NCBI RefSeq assembly: GCF_001274935.1
Contig: NZ_LILC01000013.1
Span: forward strand, 62,001-126,000
Direction of reading: 5' to 3'
Source of the DNA: Priestia koreensis
GTDB lineage: Bacteria > Bacillota > Bacilli > Bacillales > Bacillaceae_H
Length of the DNA: 64,000 bases
Part shown: positions 7,779 to 16,363 of the stretch, piece after piece
Position numbering within the stretch: position 1 is the first letter of the stretch
How the letters are laid out: the number at the start of each line of letters is the position of its first letter
Translations under genes and position numbers: made by a program
Notes under the pieces: model-generated
The model's database searches: none
Seen by the model: only the letters and a program-made list of their open reading frames with translations
What the model was told of the DNA's origin: nothing

Positions 7779-8858
7779 CTAGTATACGGTTAAGTTTTCG
7801 TGACAACCTGCCTTCATTTTTTCAAGTTCGAGTAGCCACGCTTTTCGCTGCAGACCCCCTGCATATCCACCAAGTTCACCGTTTGAAGTAATGACTCTAT
7901 GACAAGGAATGAGAATAGCAATTTGATTCGCTCCGTTTGCGCGTGCTACGGCACGGTATGCTTTTGGATTACCCGCTTGAATGGCCAGTTCCTTGTAGCT
8001 AATCGTTTTGCCAGGGGGAATTTCGCCTAGTAGTCGCCAAACGTTTTTCTGAAAGCTTGATCCAATTTTATCAGTAAGCGGAATGTCAAAGGAAGAGCGG
8101 TCCCCTTCAAAATATTCCCCAAGCTGCTGTTCAAGATCTTCAAGAAGTTCATTTGTACCTGGAACGATTGCGACAGACAATTTGACACGCATTCGTTCAA
8201 TTTCTTTTTCAAGTCCTCTTCGATCCACAAATTCCAATAAATAAAGCTCATGCTCATCCCCAATCGCAAGCATTGAACCTAACGTTGTTTCCATCCATTT
8301 GGCTGTTAACAGCGTAATGTTTTTGTTTTTTTTCGGGACATCGCCCATAATTCGCGTAAAAGCATCGCGAAATCCGTTGCTTGATTCAAAGCCACTGTCC
8401 ATTTGCGTATAGATAAGCGGCTTACCGTTTCGGATGTGCTGAAAGGCTGTGCCGAGACGCCTTGCTCTTGCATACTCAATAAACGTCATGCCAAATTGCT
8501 TTTTAAATTGGCGTCTCGCTGTATTAGCGCTAATAGCTAGATCATCAAAGTCCTTATCGCTCCATTTTCGCTGCGGGTTTTCTTCAATGGCCTCTACTAG
8601 TTTTTTCACTTCAGATGATAAGGTGCTCGGTGTATTCAGCGGCTGACATCTCTTACAAGGTCTGTAAGAGGCAAGAGCCGCCTCCTTCGCTGTTCGGAAA
8701 AATTCGCAGTTTTCTTGTTTCGGCTTTTTCGCAGGACATGTTGGTCGGCAAAAGATGCCGGTTGTCCTCACACCGACAAAAAATGTTCCCTCGTAGCTTG
8801 AATTGCGCTCGATAAGCATTTGATAAAACGTATCCACTTCTTTTTGGTCACGAATCAT
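7779..8858 (-). CDS. ada: Ada: bifunctional methyl-phosphotriester/O6-methylguanine-DNA methyltransferase and regulator
   Basis: 359 residues in the E. coli Ada arrangement. N-terminal zinc/phosphotriester domain with Cys37, Cys41, Cys68 and Cys71 (FCRPTC, RPCKRC); AraC-type helix-turn-helix at about 85-175; Ada-N RNase H-like part; C-terminal methyltransferase with PCHR, acceptor Cys319, and GYAGG. It repairs alkylated DNA and activates the adaptive response when its N-terminal Cys is methylated. B. subtilis splits these functions into AdaA and AdaB, so the fused form is notable. AGGAGG precedes ATG 8858. Confidence 0.95.
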   Translation of the reverse strand: MIRDQKEVDTFYQMLIERNSSYEGTFFVGVRTTGIFCRPTCPAKKPKQENCEFFRTAKEAALASYRPCKRCQPLNTPSTLSSEVKKLVEAIEENPQRKWSDKDFDDLAISANTARRQFKKQFGMTFIEYARARRLGTAFQHIRNGKPLIYTQMDSGFESSNGFRDAFTRIMGDVPKKNKNITLLTAKWMETTLGSMLAIGDEHELYLLEFVDRRGLEKEIERMRVKLSVAIVPGTNELLEDLEQQLGEYFEGDRSSFDIPLTDKIGSSFQKNVWRLLGEIPPGKTISYKELAIQAGNPKAYRAVARANGANQIAILIPCHRVITSNGELGGYAGGLQRKAWLLELEKMKAGCHENLTVY

Positions 8859-8966
8859 ACGGTGGTCCTCCTACACTTTTTTCTAATCTTCTATTATCGT
8901 CATCATACCAAACTCCTCTCCGTAAAAAACCAAAAAAATTAACACCAATTTTTCTTCAAAAGAAAA

Positions 8967-8990
8967 AGATAGAGGAAATGTCCTCTATCT
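8967..8990 (-). terminator. terminator of the YbbE-like hydrolase gene
   Basis: Perfect 10-bp stem (8967-8976 with 8981-8990), 4-base loop, followed on the minus strand by a T-rich tract. Confidence 0.85.
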
Positions 8991-8999
8991 CCGTAGAAC

Positions 9000-10379
9000 T
9001 TATTTTTGCAGCGCCTCATAAACAGCCGTCACGACGCTACCATATTTCCCGGTTCCAAACGCATCTCCGGCAAATTTGTTCGAATCCACCTTCGGATCAA
9101 CAAGTGGAGAATGCTTTTTATTGGTAAGTAGCACAATCCCGAGATTTTCCTCGCGGTCGATAACGGTCAGCGTTCCAACCCAGCCTGTATGACCAACGAC
9201 GTTCTCACTCGCATATGGACCAAACATCCACTCCATGCTCGCGTCTCCATTTCGTCTCCAGCCTAATCCGTACGTAGGATTTAGTTCTGATGGCTGAACA
9301 AATTCATCAATTGTCGCTTTGTCAAACAGCTTTACGTTTCCATATCCACCGTTATTCAGCATAACTTGCAGGAGAACGGCTAAGTCGTTTGTATTTGAAA
9401 ATAATCCTGCGTGACCAGACACCCCGCCCATCGAGTAAAAGGCTTTTTCATCATGAACTTCTCCTTGTAGAGTATATGTACGAACGTTCGGAAAGTTAAT
9501 GACTCCATCACGGGTATTCCCCATTAATTCCGTTGCGGCAAAGTCACGAGGCTTAAATCCCTTTTGAAGAGGGTTAAACATCGTATGCTTCAGCCCTAGC
9601 GGCTTATAGATATGATTTTCTACGTACCGATCAAGCTGTTCACCCGTAATGTTCTCAATAATATAGCCAAGCAGCATATAATCGACGTCACTATAGATGT
9701 TTTTCGTTCCAGGTTCATATTGAAGCGGTGTTTTGGAGATCAGTTGAAGCGTTTTGGCACGTTCCTGGGAATAAAGTGCCCCTCCACCTGCAGTTGGTTT
9801 AAAATATTGAGGATCTGGTGGGAAACCTGCGCTGTGATGAAGGATATCAATAATACGAAGCGTATCTTTTCCTTTAATTTGGTCACCAGGCTGGTCATGA
9901 AATTCCGGAATGTAGTCTTGTACACGAGCATTTAGATTAATCTTTTTCTCACTTACAAGCTTTTGAAGGGCAAAATTGACCGCATACATTTTCGTATTGG
10001 ACGCAAGGTCAAACATCGTATCGGTTTTCATTTTTTGAGGGTGCTTCAGCGGTGTTAAGCCGTCATATTTTTTGGCGTAGCCATAGGCGGTGTTTTTGAC
10101 GATTTTGCCGTCTTTTACAATAAGAAGAACAGCACCAGGAAACCCATTTTTTACGTCTTCCTCAATAAGCTGATCAACTTTTTTTAGTTTTTCGGATGAA
10201 AACCCAACGTCTTCAGGATGATTTGTCTTTTTCAAAGTGGGATACCTCACTTGCTTACCATGGTTTGGATGATGATCTTTCGATGCGACAACCGATGTAC
10301 CTGATGCTGACACGGTTACCGCACCTGAAAATAGCAGTGATAATGATAAAGCTGATGAAATAACAGTAGAACGCTTCAT
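9000..10379 (-). CDS. exported beta-lactamase-fold serine hydrolase, YbbE/YfeW-like
   Basis: 459 residues with an N-terminal signal peptide (about 1-26). Class C beta-lactamase/PBP4* fold: SNTK (Ser127 nucleophile, Lys130), Tyr229 in YSD, and HTG near the C-terminus. Long members of this type (YbbE of B. subtilis, YfeW of E. coli) are thought to act on peptidoglycan peptides or related amides; the substrate is not known. Signal peptide and absence of a membrane anchor indicate secretion. A TTCGA-TAG-TCGAA dyad at 10448-10460, about 70 bp upstream of the start, could be an operator. Confidence 0.8.
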   Translation of the reverse strand: MKRSTVISSALSLSLLFSGAVTVSASGTSVVASKDHHPNHGKQVRYPTLKKTNHPEDVGFSSEKLKKVDQLIEEDVKNGFPGAVLLIVKDGKIVKNTAYGYAKKYDGLTPLKHPQKMKTDTMFDLASNTKMYAVNFALQKLVSEKKINLNARVQDYIPEFHDQPGDQIKGKDTLRIIDILHHSAGFPPDPQYFKPTAGGGALYSQERAKTLQLISKTPLQYEPGTKNIYSDVDYMLLGYIIENITGEQLDRYVENHIYKPLGLKHTMFNPLQKGFKPRDFAATELMGNTRDGVINFPNVRTYTLQGEVHDEKAFYSMGGVSGHAGLFSNTNDLAVLLQVMLNNGGYGNVKLFDKATIDEFVQPSELNPTYGLGWRRNGDASMEWMFGPYASENVVGHTGWVGTLTVIDREENLGIVLLTNKKHSPLVDPKVDSNKFAGDAFGTGKYGSVVTAVYEALQK

Positions 10380-10570
10380 AACAAAATCCCCCTCTTCCTT
10401 AACGGAATCTTCTATTCTAGTAATCTTCCTATTTTTATTGTAAGCGATTCGATAGTCGAAATATATTCGATAGAAGACCTATTAATAAATTGGAAGGAAG
10501 AGGAATTTATGTGTCATAAGGCATGTGAACCAATATAAAAAATATGTCTAAATACTCAGATAATTATTTT

Positions 10571-11248
10571 TTATAAAGCAAAAAGCTTTTTAAATTTTGC
10601 AAAGGCTGGCGGTGTAGTGACAGCTGAAAAGTGTTTATATAAAAGCTCTTTTGCTTCTTTTTTTGTACCACGAAACGTTTCTACTCTGTTTTTTTGCACC
10701 CAGTGTGTCATTGTTTCAAATGACGTGCTACTCCAGCTCTTCTTTTCCCCTAACTCATTGTGTTTTTCTTTAATACCTGAAACGACAATATCCATGTTTC
10801 CTTGAAGTTCCACTAAAGCTTGATCAAACCGTTTCTTCTTCTCTTTTTCTCTCATTTCCGCTTGTGTGCGAAGCAACCTTGTGTCAATGCCTTCATTAGC
10901 TTCAATAATGTCAAAAAGCTGAAGTGCTTCTTTTGAGAGATTTCCATTCTCATAACGCTCTTTTAGTGAATCTTCGCTTCCAAGAAGGACTTGAACGAGT
11001 GGAAATAGCTCTTTTGAAATAAGAATGGATTTCTTTTTCACAAACTTTCCGTAGGCGGCAACCCCGTCTGCTGCAAATTTCGTTCTCCACGTCCACGGAT
11101 CATTTGGTTCATCCGTGTACCAACACTCTCGATTTGTTATGCTTTGTAAGGACGGAAACTCTGGAAAAAGTGGAGCAAGCGGTAAGAAACCGAGTTCGCT
11201 TACTACTTGCTTTGCCTCTTCATACGTATTAATTAAGTTATCGTTCAT
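10571..11248 (-). CDS. conserved protein, possibly AlkZ-related
   Basis: 225 residues, soluble. The segment ECWYTDEPNDPWTWR (about 42-56) is characteristic of a conserved Firmicutes family that I recall being labelled AlkZ-related; I am not certain. The C-terminal part is charged and helical. I start at ATG 11248, which has AAGGAG upstream; the earlier in-frame start at 11278 has no good site. Monocistronic. Confidence 0.5.
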   Translation of the reverse strand: MNDNLINTYEEAKQVVSELGFLPLAPLFPEFPSLQSITNRECWYTDEPNDPWTWRTKFAADGVAAYGKFVKKKSILISKELFPLVQVLLGSEDSLKERYENGNLSKEALQLFDIIEANEGIDTRLLRTQAEMREKEKKKRFDQALVELQGNMDIVVSGIKEKHNELGEKKSWSSTSFETMTHWVQKNRVETFRGTKKEAKELLYKHFSAVTTPPAFAKFKKLFAL

Positions 11249-11312
11249 TTCGTTGTCTCCTTCATTCGTATATAACAACTATTTCGGGAGATGTTTGATA
11301 AATCCTCTTTAT

Positions 11313-11624
11313 TCACGAATGTTCGTTCGTATTATTTTTAGAGCGTTTATAGCGAGCAAGATACGGAAAGAGCACAATCATAAGTACAAGATAAACACAA
11401 ACAAAAATAATCTGGTAGCGAACTGCGAGGTGATAGCGATTAAGGAAAACATTGATCATTGTGAGGAGTGTAGCAATGAATACCCCCATTATTAATCGAG
11501 TCCAAAATGTAACCGTATGTTCAGTTCCACAATTTTTACACGTTAAGGGTGAATATAAAAATGCGTTAGCTTTCCATACTTCTTTCCACGAAAATGATTG
11601 TCCACAGCACGTGCATTTTTGCAT
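11313..11624 (-). CDS. CxxC zinc-ribbon membrane protein (cxxc_20_cxxc family)
   Basis: 103 residues: N-terminal zinc ribbon with CTCC (4-7) and CKNC (29-32), then two transmembrane helices and a basic tail. The 20-odd residue spacing between the two CxxC motifs is the mark of this family, whose role is unknown. Ribosome site AAGGAG precedes ATG 11624. Confidence 0.7.
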   Translation of the reverse strand: MQKCTCCGQSFSWKEVWKANAFLYSPLTCKNCGTEHTVTFWTRLIMGVFIATLLTMINVFLNRYHLAVRYQIIFVCVYLVLMIVLFPYLARYKRSKNNTNEHS

Positions 11625-11641
11625 ATTTTCCCACTCCTTAT

Positions 11642-12103
11642 TTAAGTAACTCTATAAAACCATACCCGTTCATCAACGTAATAGTGCTCTGTTTCTTGAA
11701 AGCCGATGGATTTATAAAGACGCGTCGCTTTTTGATTCTCATCATACACCGTTAAACGAATTTCTTCGCACAGTGGAAAGCTAGTTCGTATCCATTCGAT
11801 AAGCGCTAAGATAGCTGCCTTTCCGTATCCTTTTCCTTGGTAAGCGGAGTCAATCAAAAACCCGTTAATCCAATACATGTTTGTACTACCTAGTTCATAG
11901 GCATGCATCACAAACCCTACCATTTTCTCTTTATTGTAAATCGCAAATGGAACGTAAGTGATGTGATCACCGTCAGGCTTTACATATGTTTTTGCAAGAG
12001 AGACGGCGACGCTAGGAACGAAGTGTTGCTGCCCCTTCTCTACTTGAAGTGCAATTGCGTCTTCCCAATTTTGTCTCGTAATTGATTTTAGCTTAATATC
12101 CAT
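11642..12103 (-). CDS. GNAT N-acetyltransferase, PaiA/BltD-like
   Basis: 153 residues, single GNAT domain with the loop QGKGYGK and the tail NQKATRLYKSIGF. Clear paralogue of 6221-6667: same length class and FLIDSAYQGKGYG block. Probable amine or polyamine acetylation. GGAGGGCC precedes the start; the 17-bp spacing to the zinc-ribbon gene suggests co-transcription. Confidence 0.75.
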   Translation of the reverse strand: MDIKLKSITRQNWEDAIALQVEKGQQHFVPSVAVSLAKTYVKPDGDHITYVPFAIYNKEKMVGFVMHAYELGSTNMYWINGFLIDSAYQGKGYGKAAILALIEWIRTSFPLCEEIRLTVYDENQKATRLYKSIGFQETEHYYVDERVWFYRVT

Positions 12104-12275
12104 CGTTAAGGCCCTCCGTTAAAAAAAAACTGAATGATCTCTCCTCTAGTTTATACGAATAGACAGGATAGAAGTTTCATGAATGGATGAAAAAGGGAAA
12201 ATAGCATCGTATTTGTACATGGCAAGATGATGAATGGTGTACGCTATGGAAGTAAAAGTGAAAGGTTGTGTAAAC

Positions 12276-13037
12276 ATGAAGTTATCAGGAAATACGATTT
12301 TAATTACGGGCGGTGCCTCAGGGATTGGCCTTGCATTCGCAGAGCAGTTTCTAACACGTGACAATACGGTTATTATCGTCGGAAGACGTGCAGAAAAACT
12401 GGCAGAAGCGAAAGAGAAATTACCTTCTCTTCACACACGTGTTGCCGATGTTTCCAAAGAGGCAGAGCGAATAGAACTAATCCGCTCTGTGACAGAGGAA
12501 TTTCCAGGTCTTAATGTCCTTGTGAACAATGCAGGTATTCAACAGCGCGTAAATCTTCTACGTGCTAAAAACGATTGGTCCTACTATCAAAAAGAACTAG
12601 CTATTAATATTGAAGGACCGATGCATTTGTCCATGCTTTGCGTGCCTTATTTTAAAGAAAAAGAACATGCAGTAATTATGAACGTCACGTCAGGTTTAGC
12701 GATTCAACCAGGCGTTTGGGTACCTATCTATAGCGCCACAAAAGCAGCGATACACTCCTTCTCTCTAACACTTCGTGAGCAGTTGGCAGAAACGAGTGTG
12801 GAAGTGATTGAAGTCCTTCCCCCTGCCGTAAACACGGACTTGGGTGGTGTTGGTCTTCATACGTTCGGAGCCCCGCTCGATGATTTTACAAAAGGAATTT
12901 TTGCAGGGCTCGAAGCACAGAAACTAGAAATAGGCTACGGCGGAACGGAAGAACGTCTTCATGCTTCAAAAGACGAGACAGAACAAGGAATGAAAACGGC
13001 GTGGAACAACTTTTTATCGAAAAACCCTGATTTTTAA
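12276..13037 (+). CDS. dltE: short-chain dehydrogenase, DltE-like
   Basis: 253 residues; Rossmann motif TGGASGIG (about 10-17), NNAG, catalytic Ser in NVTSG and YSATK. Overall close to B. subtilis DltE (start MKL-GNTILITGG, IQQ after NNAG, SFSLTLR). DltE is the accessory oxidoreductase found after dltABCD in B. subtilis; here no dlt genes are nearby, so the name reflects family only. ATG 12276 chosen because homologues start at MKLSGNT. Confidence 0.75.
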   Translation: MKLSGNTILITGGASGIGLAFAEQFLTRDNTVIIVGRRAEKLAEAKEKLPSLHTRVADVSKEAERIELIRSVTEEFPGLNVLVNNAGIQQRVNLLRAKNDWSYYQKELAINIEGPMHLSMLCVPYFKEKEHAVIMNVTSGLAIQPGVWVPIYSATKAAIHSFSLTLREQLAETSVEVIEVLPPAVNTDLGGVGLHTFGAPLDDFTKGIFAGLEAQKLEIGYGGTEERLHASKDETEQGMKTAWNNFLSKNPDF

Positions 13038-13057
13038 TACGTCTACGACCAAAGATG

Positions 13058-13096
13058 AAAGCCAACTTGTGTTAAAATTAACCATAAGTTGGCTTT
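13058..13096 (+). terminator. terminator of the dltE-like gene
   Basis: 11-bp stem (13058-13068 with 13086-13096), 17-base loop and T-run. The loop holds TGTTAAAAT, an extended -10 pattern that might start transcription of the next gene. Confidence 0.7.
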
Positions 13097-13124
13097 TTAT
13101 TTTGGAATGAAAGGTGTACAGACA

Positions 13125-14132
13125 ATGTCAAAATTTATCGTAAATGTCGTTCAACAACGAGCAAGTTCTTATGAGATAGGCGTCACGCTTGGGAAAACCA
13201 TTAAAAATTCACCGCTTCTTGCGACGTTTGCCTCCGTCACAAAATCTGCTGTTACTCTATCAGAAATGGAATCCGTCTTTAAAAGCTTCTCTCCTCAACT
13301 CATTGATGAGCTAAAAGGAATAGCGGACGGCCTCGAGATCCCATATGAGAAAGCGGCCTCGCTTTTTAGTGGTTATGACGTTCCGACTCTTCCTGAAATG
13401 GGCTGCTCTGCATTCGTAAACAGCCTCTATTATATGCGAAATTACGATTTTTCACCCCAAATATACGACGGAATTTTTTCCCTGATCCAACCAGACCAAG
13501 GTTACGCATCATGTGGCTATAACCTTCAGCTGATTGGTCGACATGAAGGAGTAAACGAACACGGATTAGCCATTGGTCTTCATTTCGTAAACAATAAGGA
13601 AACACAGCAAGGAATAGCGGCGTGGACGAGTGTAAGAATGGTCCTAGAACAATGCCGTTCAACAGATGAGGCTATTACGCTACTAAAAGAAATACCTCAT
13701 GCCACGTGCTACAATTTTTCTGTCGGGGATCAAAATGGGCATACGGCTGCCGTTGAGGCAAGCCCTTCCCTCGTCATGGCGCGCGAAGGAGTACCGCTTC
13801 TTTCCTGTGTAAATCACTTTCAGCAAGAAGAGATGAGCAGTAAAAATCGTCAAGCTACGCAAGGATCAACAAAACGAAACGACTATATTCATAGTTTAGG
13901 AAATAACCAATCGTTTAAAGAATTATTTCACGCATTTAGCGATGATGATTCACCTTTGTTTTACACAGATTATGAGCAATTATTTGGTACGATGCATACA
14001 TTTGGTTATTCATTCCGTGATCAGCAAATCATCACAGCACTTGCACGTGGAGAAGTGACATCCTTTTCGTTCCGCGAATGGGTAGACGGACATGATCTAG
14101 ATGCGACGTTTTTTGAAGGAATGATTAAGTAG
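13125..14132 (+). CDS. C45-family autoproteolytic acyltransferase/hydrolase
   Basis: 335 residues of the Ntn-hydrolase family that includes acyl-CoA:6-aminopenicillanate acyltransferase. The expected autocleavage site is Gly93-Cys94 in MGCSAF; Cys94 would be the nucleophile. Further family marks are YYMRNYDF, the GVNEHGLAIGLHFV block and CYNFSVGD. It hydrolyses or transfers linear amide bonds; substrate unknown. ATG 13125 follows AAAGGTG; the in-frame start at 13089 lies inside the preceding terminator. Followed by a stem-loop at 14156. Confidence 0.75.
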   Translation: MSKFIVNVVQQRASSYEIGVTLGKTIKNSPLLATFASVTKSAVTLSEMESVFKSFSPQLIDELKGIADGLEIPYEKAASLFSGYDVPTLPEMGCSAFVNSLYYMRNYDFSPQIYDGIFSLIQPDQGYASCGYNLQLIGRHEGVNEHGLAIGLHFVNNKETQQGIAAWTSVRMVLEQCRSTDEAITLLKEIPHATCYNFSVGDQNGHTAAVEASPSLVMAREGVPLLSCVNHFQQEEMSSKNRQATQGSTKRNDYIHSLGNNQSFKELFHAFSDDDSPLFYTDYEQLFGTMHTFGYSFRDQQIITALARGEVTSFSFREWVDGHDLDATFFEGMIK

Positions 14133-14155
14133 ATTTATAGAAAGCATGTAAAGAA

Positions 14156-14192
14156 AAAAAGGCTTCTGATGTTAACCGTCAATAGCCTTTTT
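14156..14192 (+). terminator. terminator of the C45 hydrolase gene
   Basis: 9-bp stem aaaaaggct/agccttttt with a 19-base loop, A-tract before and T-tract within the right arm. Confidence 0.6.
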
Positions 14193-14245
14193 CCTTCATT
14201 GTCATTTTAAATACCTTCTGATCTGCGGTTATCCTGAGGAATTCC

Positions 14246-14815
14246 TCACAGCCCAGCTAAAATGGTTACTTTCGGCCAAATTTCCTGCCAATTCTTCTGT
14301 TTAACTCGGTTTTCATAAAGCTGTAGCCTGTTTTTATCTTTTTTAAAGTAAGAAGTAGGTGCAAGCGTCATCGTCAAAAGGTCTTCCACTCCACACGGTG
14401 CCGCAAGCTTAATCTCCCCTGCCTCATCTAACGTTACGCCAAAAGCCGTAGCGGTTTCAGGAAATTTTGAAATGGCATCTACAGTCGATGTGTAAGGCGC
14501 AAGACCATTCACCGTATGCATTCGTGCTTCGTTTTTCACAGACCATGGTATAGAGGGATTGATTTCTCGCAAACGCTGTTCGAGCTCTTTTTCAAATGCT
14601 TCGTCAATTTCTTCTGGGTCAAAATACACGACATCAACGTCTGGCATGGGTGTTCGCTCCTCGTAATCATGCAACGTATCCCACACTTTGGAGCGGATGA
14701 AACCAGCGCACACCCACCAGTCAGGAAGATTTAATGCCGCAGCTCCCCGTAGAATCTCCATCATCCACTCGTCCTCTTTAATAAGATTCGTAATGTCCTG
14801 CCTCGTTTTTAGCAT
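14246..14815 (-). CDS. nucleotidyltransferase-family protein (DUF925/NTP_transf_6)
   Basis: 189 residues. GFIRSKVWD (38-46) and DVDVVYFD (59-66) form the nucleotidyltransferase-like GxxR/DxD pattern of the DUF925 family. Function unknown. GGAGGAG precedes ATG 14815. It overlaps the 3' end of the next upstream gene by 38 bp, indicating a common transcript. Confidence 0.7.
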   Translation of the reverse strand: MLKTRQDITNLIKEDEWMMEILRGAAALNLPDWWVCAGFIRSKVWDTLHDYEERTPMPDVDVVYFDPEEIDEAFEKELEQRLREINPSIPWSVKNEARMHTVNGLAPYTSTVDAISKFPETATAFGVTLDEAGEIKLAAPCGVEDLLTMTLAPTSYFKKDKNRLQLYENRVKQKNWQEIWPKVTILAGL

Positions 14816-15710
14816 TAAAACTCTCCTCCGTTACACGATAAATGACCATTTTATATCGTCCCCAGTCTTTAGATAGCTCGTCCAAATGAACGACTTTCCA
14901 GGGATTAAAAATTGTTTGGCCATTTTTGTTAAAAAACAACTGATTTCCCAAGCAATAAGAAGCATGCTGAATCGTTCCATGATCATCTAAAAAAGTAATG
15001 ATGTCTCCTTCTTGAAACGTTTCTGTATGTATTTGTTCGTAGCCTGCCATCTGTAGGCCGCATCGTAACGTTTCTTGATGAACCCACTCCGTTAAGATCC
15101 ATTCTTGCTTGGTAACGGCAAATAGAACGGTTGATAAGCAGTTACTCCCACTGTCTGCTGGGAATGTATTCACGTATTTTCCTAGAGATGGATGAATAGT
15201 GTCAGGAGCTAGCTGACTGCTGTCGCTCTCCCATTCTTTTGCATATAAACGCAGTACTTCTTTTCTTGTTTCTGTTGATAGTTCTTGCCACATATAGGCT
15301 TGAACGACGACAACCTTTGATTCAATCCCTGCTAGATAATGAATGGGTACCTCCTCTTTATTTGGAAAACTAGCGAGGGGAAAAATTAGCCCACGCTGCA
15401 ATTCGTATTGCCTTGCAAACAGCTGCTTTTTCTTTTGATTCGTCAGCTTAGTGACCCACTCTGGTTGGGCAACAATGACATACTCATAGTCATCTTTAAT
15501 GCTCCAATACTCATAGCTGTTCACTAATTGGATATTTTGATAGGAAGAGTGCTGCTGAAATTCCTTTTTCGGTAATACAAGCACAGACCGCAAGTAGTCT
15601 TGAAATAAGGTTAAGTCATCTTGATAAATAAAAAACAAATCGACCGTCGGTACATAGTTTTTTATCCACGATTGTAACACGTCTTCTGTCGGTTGAATGG
15701 TTATTTTCAT
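14778..15710 (-). CDS. uncharacterised protein with a papain/NlpC-like C-terminal half
   Basis: 310 residues. The C-terminal half has GSNCLS (Cys near 186), then QHASYCLG (His near 250) and a downstream Asn/Pro/Trp segment; this Cys-His order fits an NlpC/P60-like amidase fold. The N-terminal half is not recognised. No signal peptide. I use ATG 15710, preceded by AGGTGGG, instead of the start at 15737. The gene begins 15 bp after a truncated DUF2332 frame and overlaps the nucleotidyltransferase gene. Confidence 0.55.
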   Translation of the reverse strand: MKITIQPTEDVLQSWIKNYVPTVDLFFIYQDDLTLFQDYLRSVLVLPKKEFQQHSSYQNIQLVNSYEYWSIKDDYEYVIVAQPEWVTKLTNQKKKQLFARQYELQRGLIFPLASFPNKEEVPIHYLAGIESKVVVVQAYMWQELSTETRKEVLRLYAKEWESDSSQLAPDTIHPSLGKYVNTFPADSGSNCLSTVLFAVTKQEWILTEWVHQETLRCGLQMAGYEQIHTETFQEGDIITFLDDHGTIQHASYCLGNQLFFNKNGQTIFNPWKVVHLDELSKDWGRYKMVIYRVTEESFNAKNEAGHYESY

Positions 15711-15724
15711 TGTATCCCACCTGT

Positions 15725-16102
15725 TCATAATTTCCACTCAAACCACCGCCCATGACCTTCTGTTTGGAGAATGTATGTAATATCTGTCTCATAACACTTA
15801 CAAAAGCTCTTAAATAATGAAAACGCTTCTCGTGTGTTAGCAACGTCGTGTATAAGACTTGGATACATTGCTTTTAGCGGATGATCGATTCCCCGCAACA
15901 GCAAGTAATGTACAGCGCCCAGAAAAAGGTTCGGGATGGGCTGTCCTGACCTACAGTAGGAGGCAAGCTGTAGTAAATCATCGTCTTTGGCAATTTCAAG
16001 AGAAGGCGTTTGATAAAGTGCACTTGATCCTTCACACTCTGCATCTGCCAATGTTTGAAACGTTTGTCTTAGCCGCTCGAGTTCTTCCGTAGTAGCACTC
16101 AT
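15725..16102 (-). pseudogene. truncated DUF2332 protein, N-terminal part only
   Basis: 125 residues matching the start of DUF2332: ECEGSSALY, SYCRSGQPIPNLFLGAVHYLLLRG, HPLKAMYP, then the helix with DITYILQTE. Full family members are, as I recall, about 330 residues and continue through QTNEV; here the frame stops soon after that point. The following sequence encodes a different protein, so the loss looks like a deletion/junction rather than one point mutation. ATG 16102 has a good GGGGGAG site, so a short protein may still be made. Confidence 0.6.
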
Positions 16103-16228
16103 ATCCGTTACTCCCCCTTCTAATCCACGTTCTTCTATTATACTATCGACGAAAAACCCGTTCAATTAAACTTGAATTATATGGTAAAACGAAGGGCGTT
16201 ATTTTATACATAGTTTGGAGGAGATCGT

Positions 16229-16327
16229 ATGATTAAAAGACGTTACGAAGATCGTACAGCTACCATCCCTTCAGTTAGTTTATTTAAAACCAAAATTGAC
16301 ATAAAACGAGCGAGGATCGTTTTAGAA
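16229..16327 (+). other. orphan ribosome site and start codon, possible 5' gene remnant
   Basis: GGAGGAG lies at ideal spacing before ATG 16229 and opens a frame of about 30 plausible codons (MIKRRYEDRTATIPS...). The frame then enters the terminator at 16307-16341 and continues antisense through the CoA-transferase gene. Only the beginning looks genuine. It may be the 5' end of a deleted gene or a chance site. Confidence 0.3.
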
Positions 16328-16341
16328 GCGATCCTCGCTCG
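16307..16341 (-). terminator. terminator of the CoA-transferase gene
   Basis: Perfect 13-bp stem (16307-16319 with 16329-16341), 9-base loop, followed on the minus strand by TTTTAT. Confidence 0.85.
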
Positions 16342-16363
16342 TCATAATAAGCCACTCCTTTGC

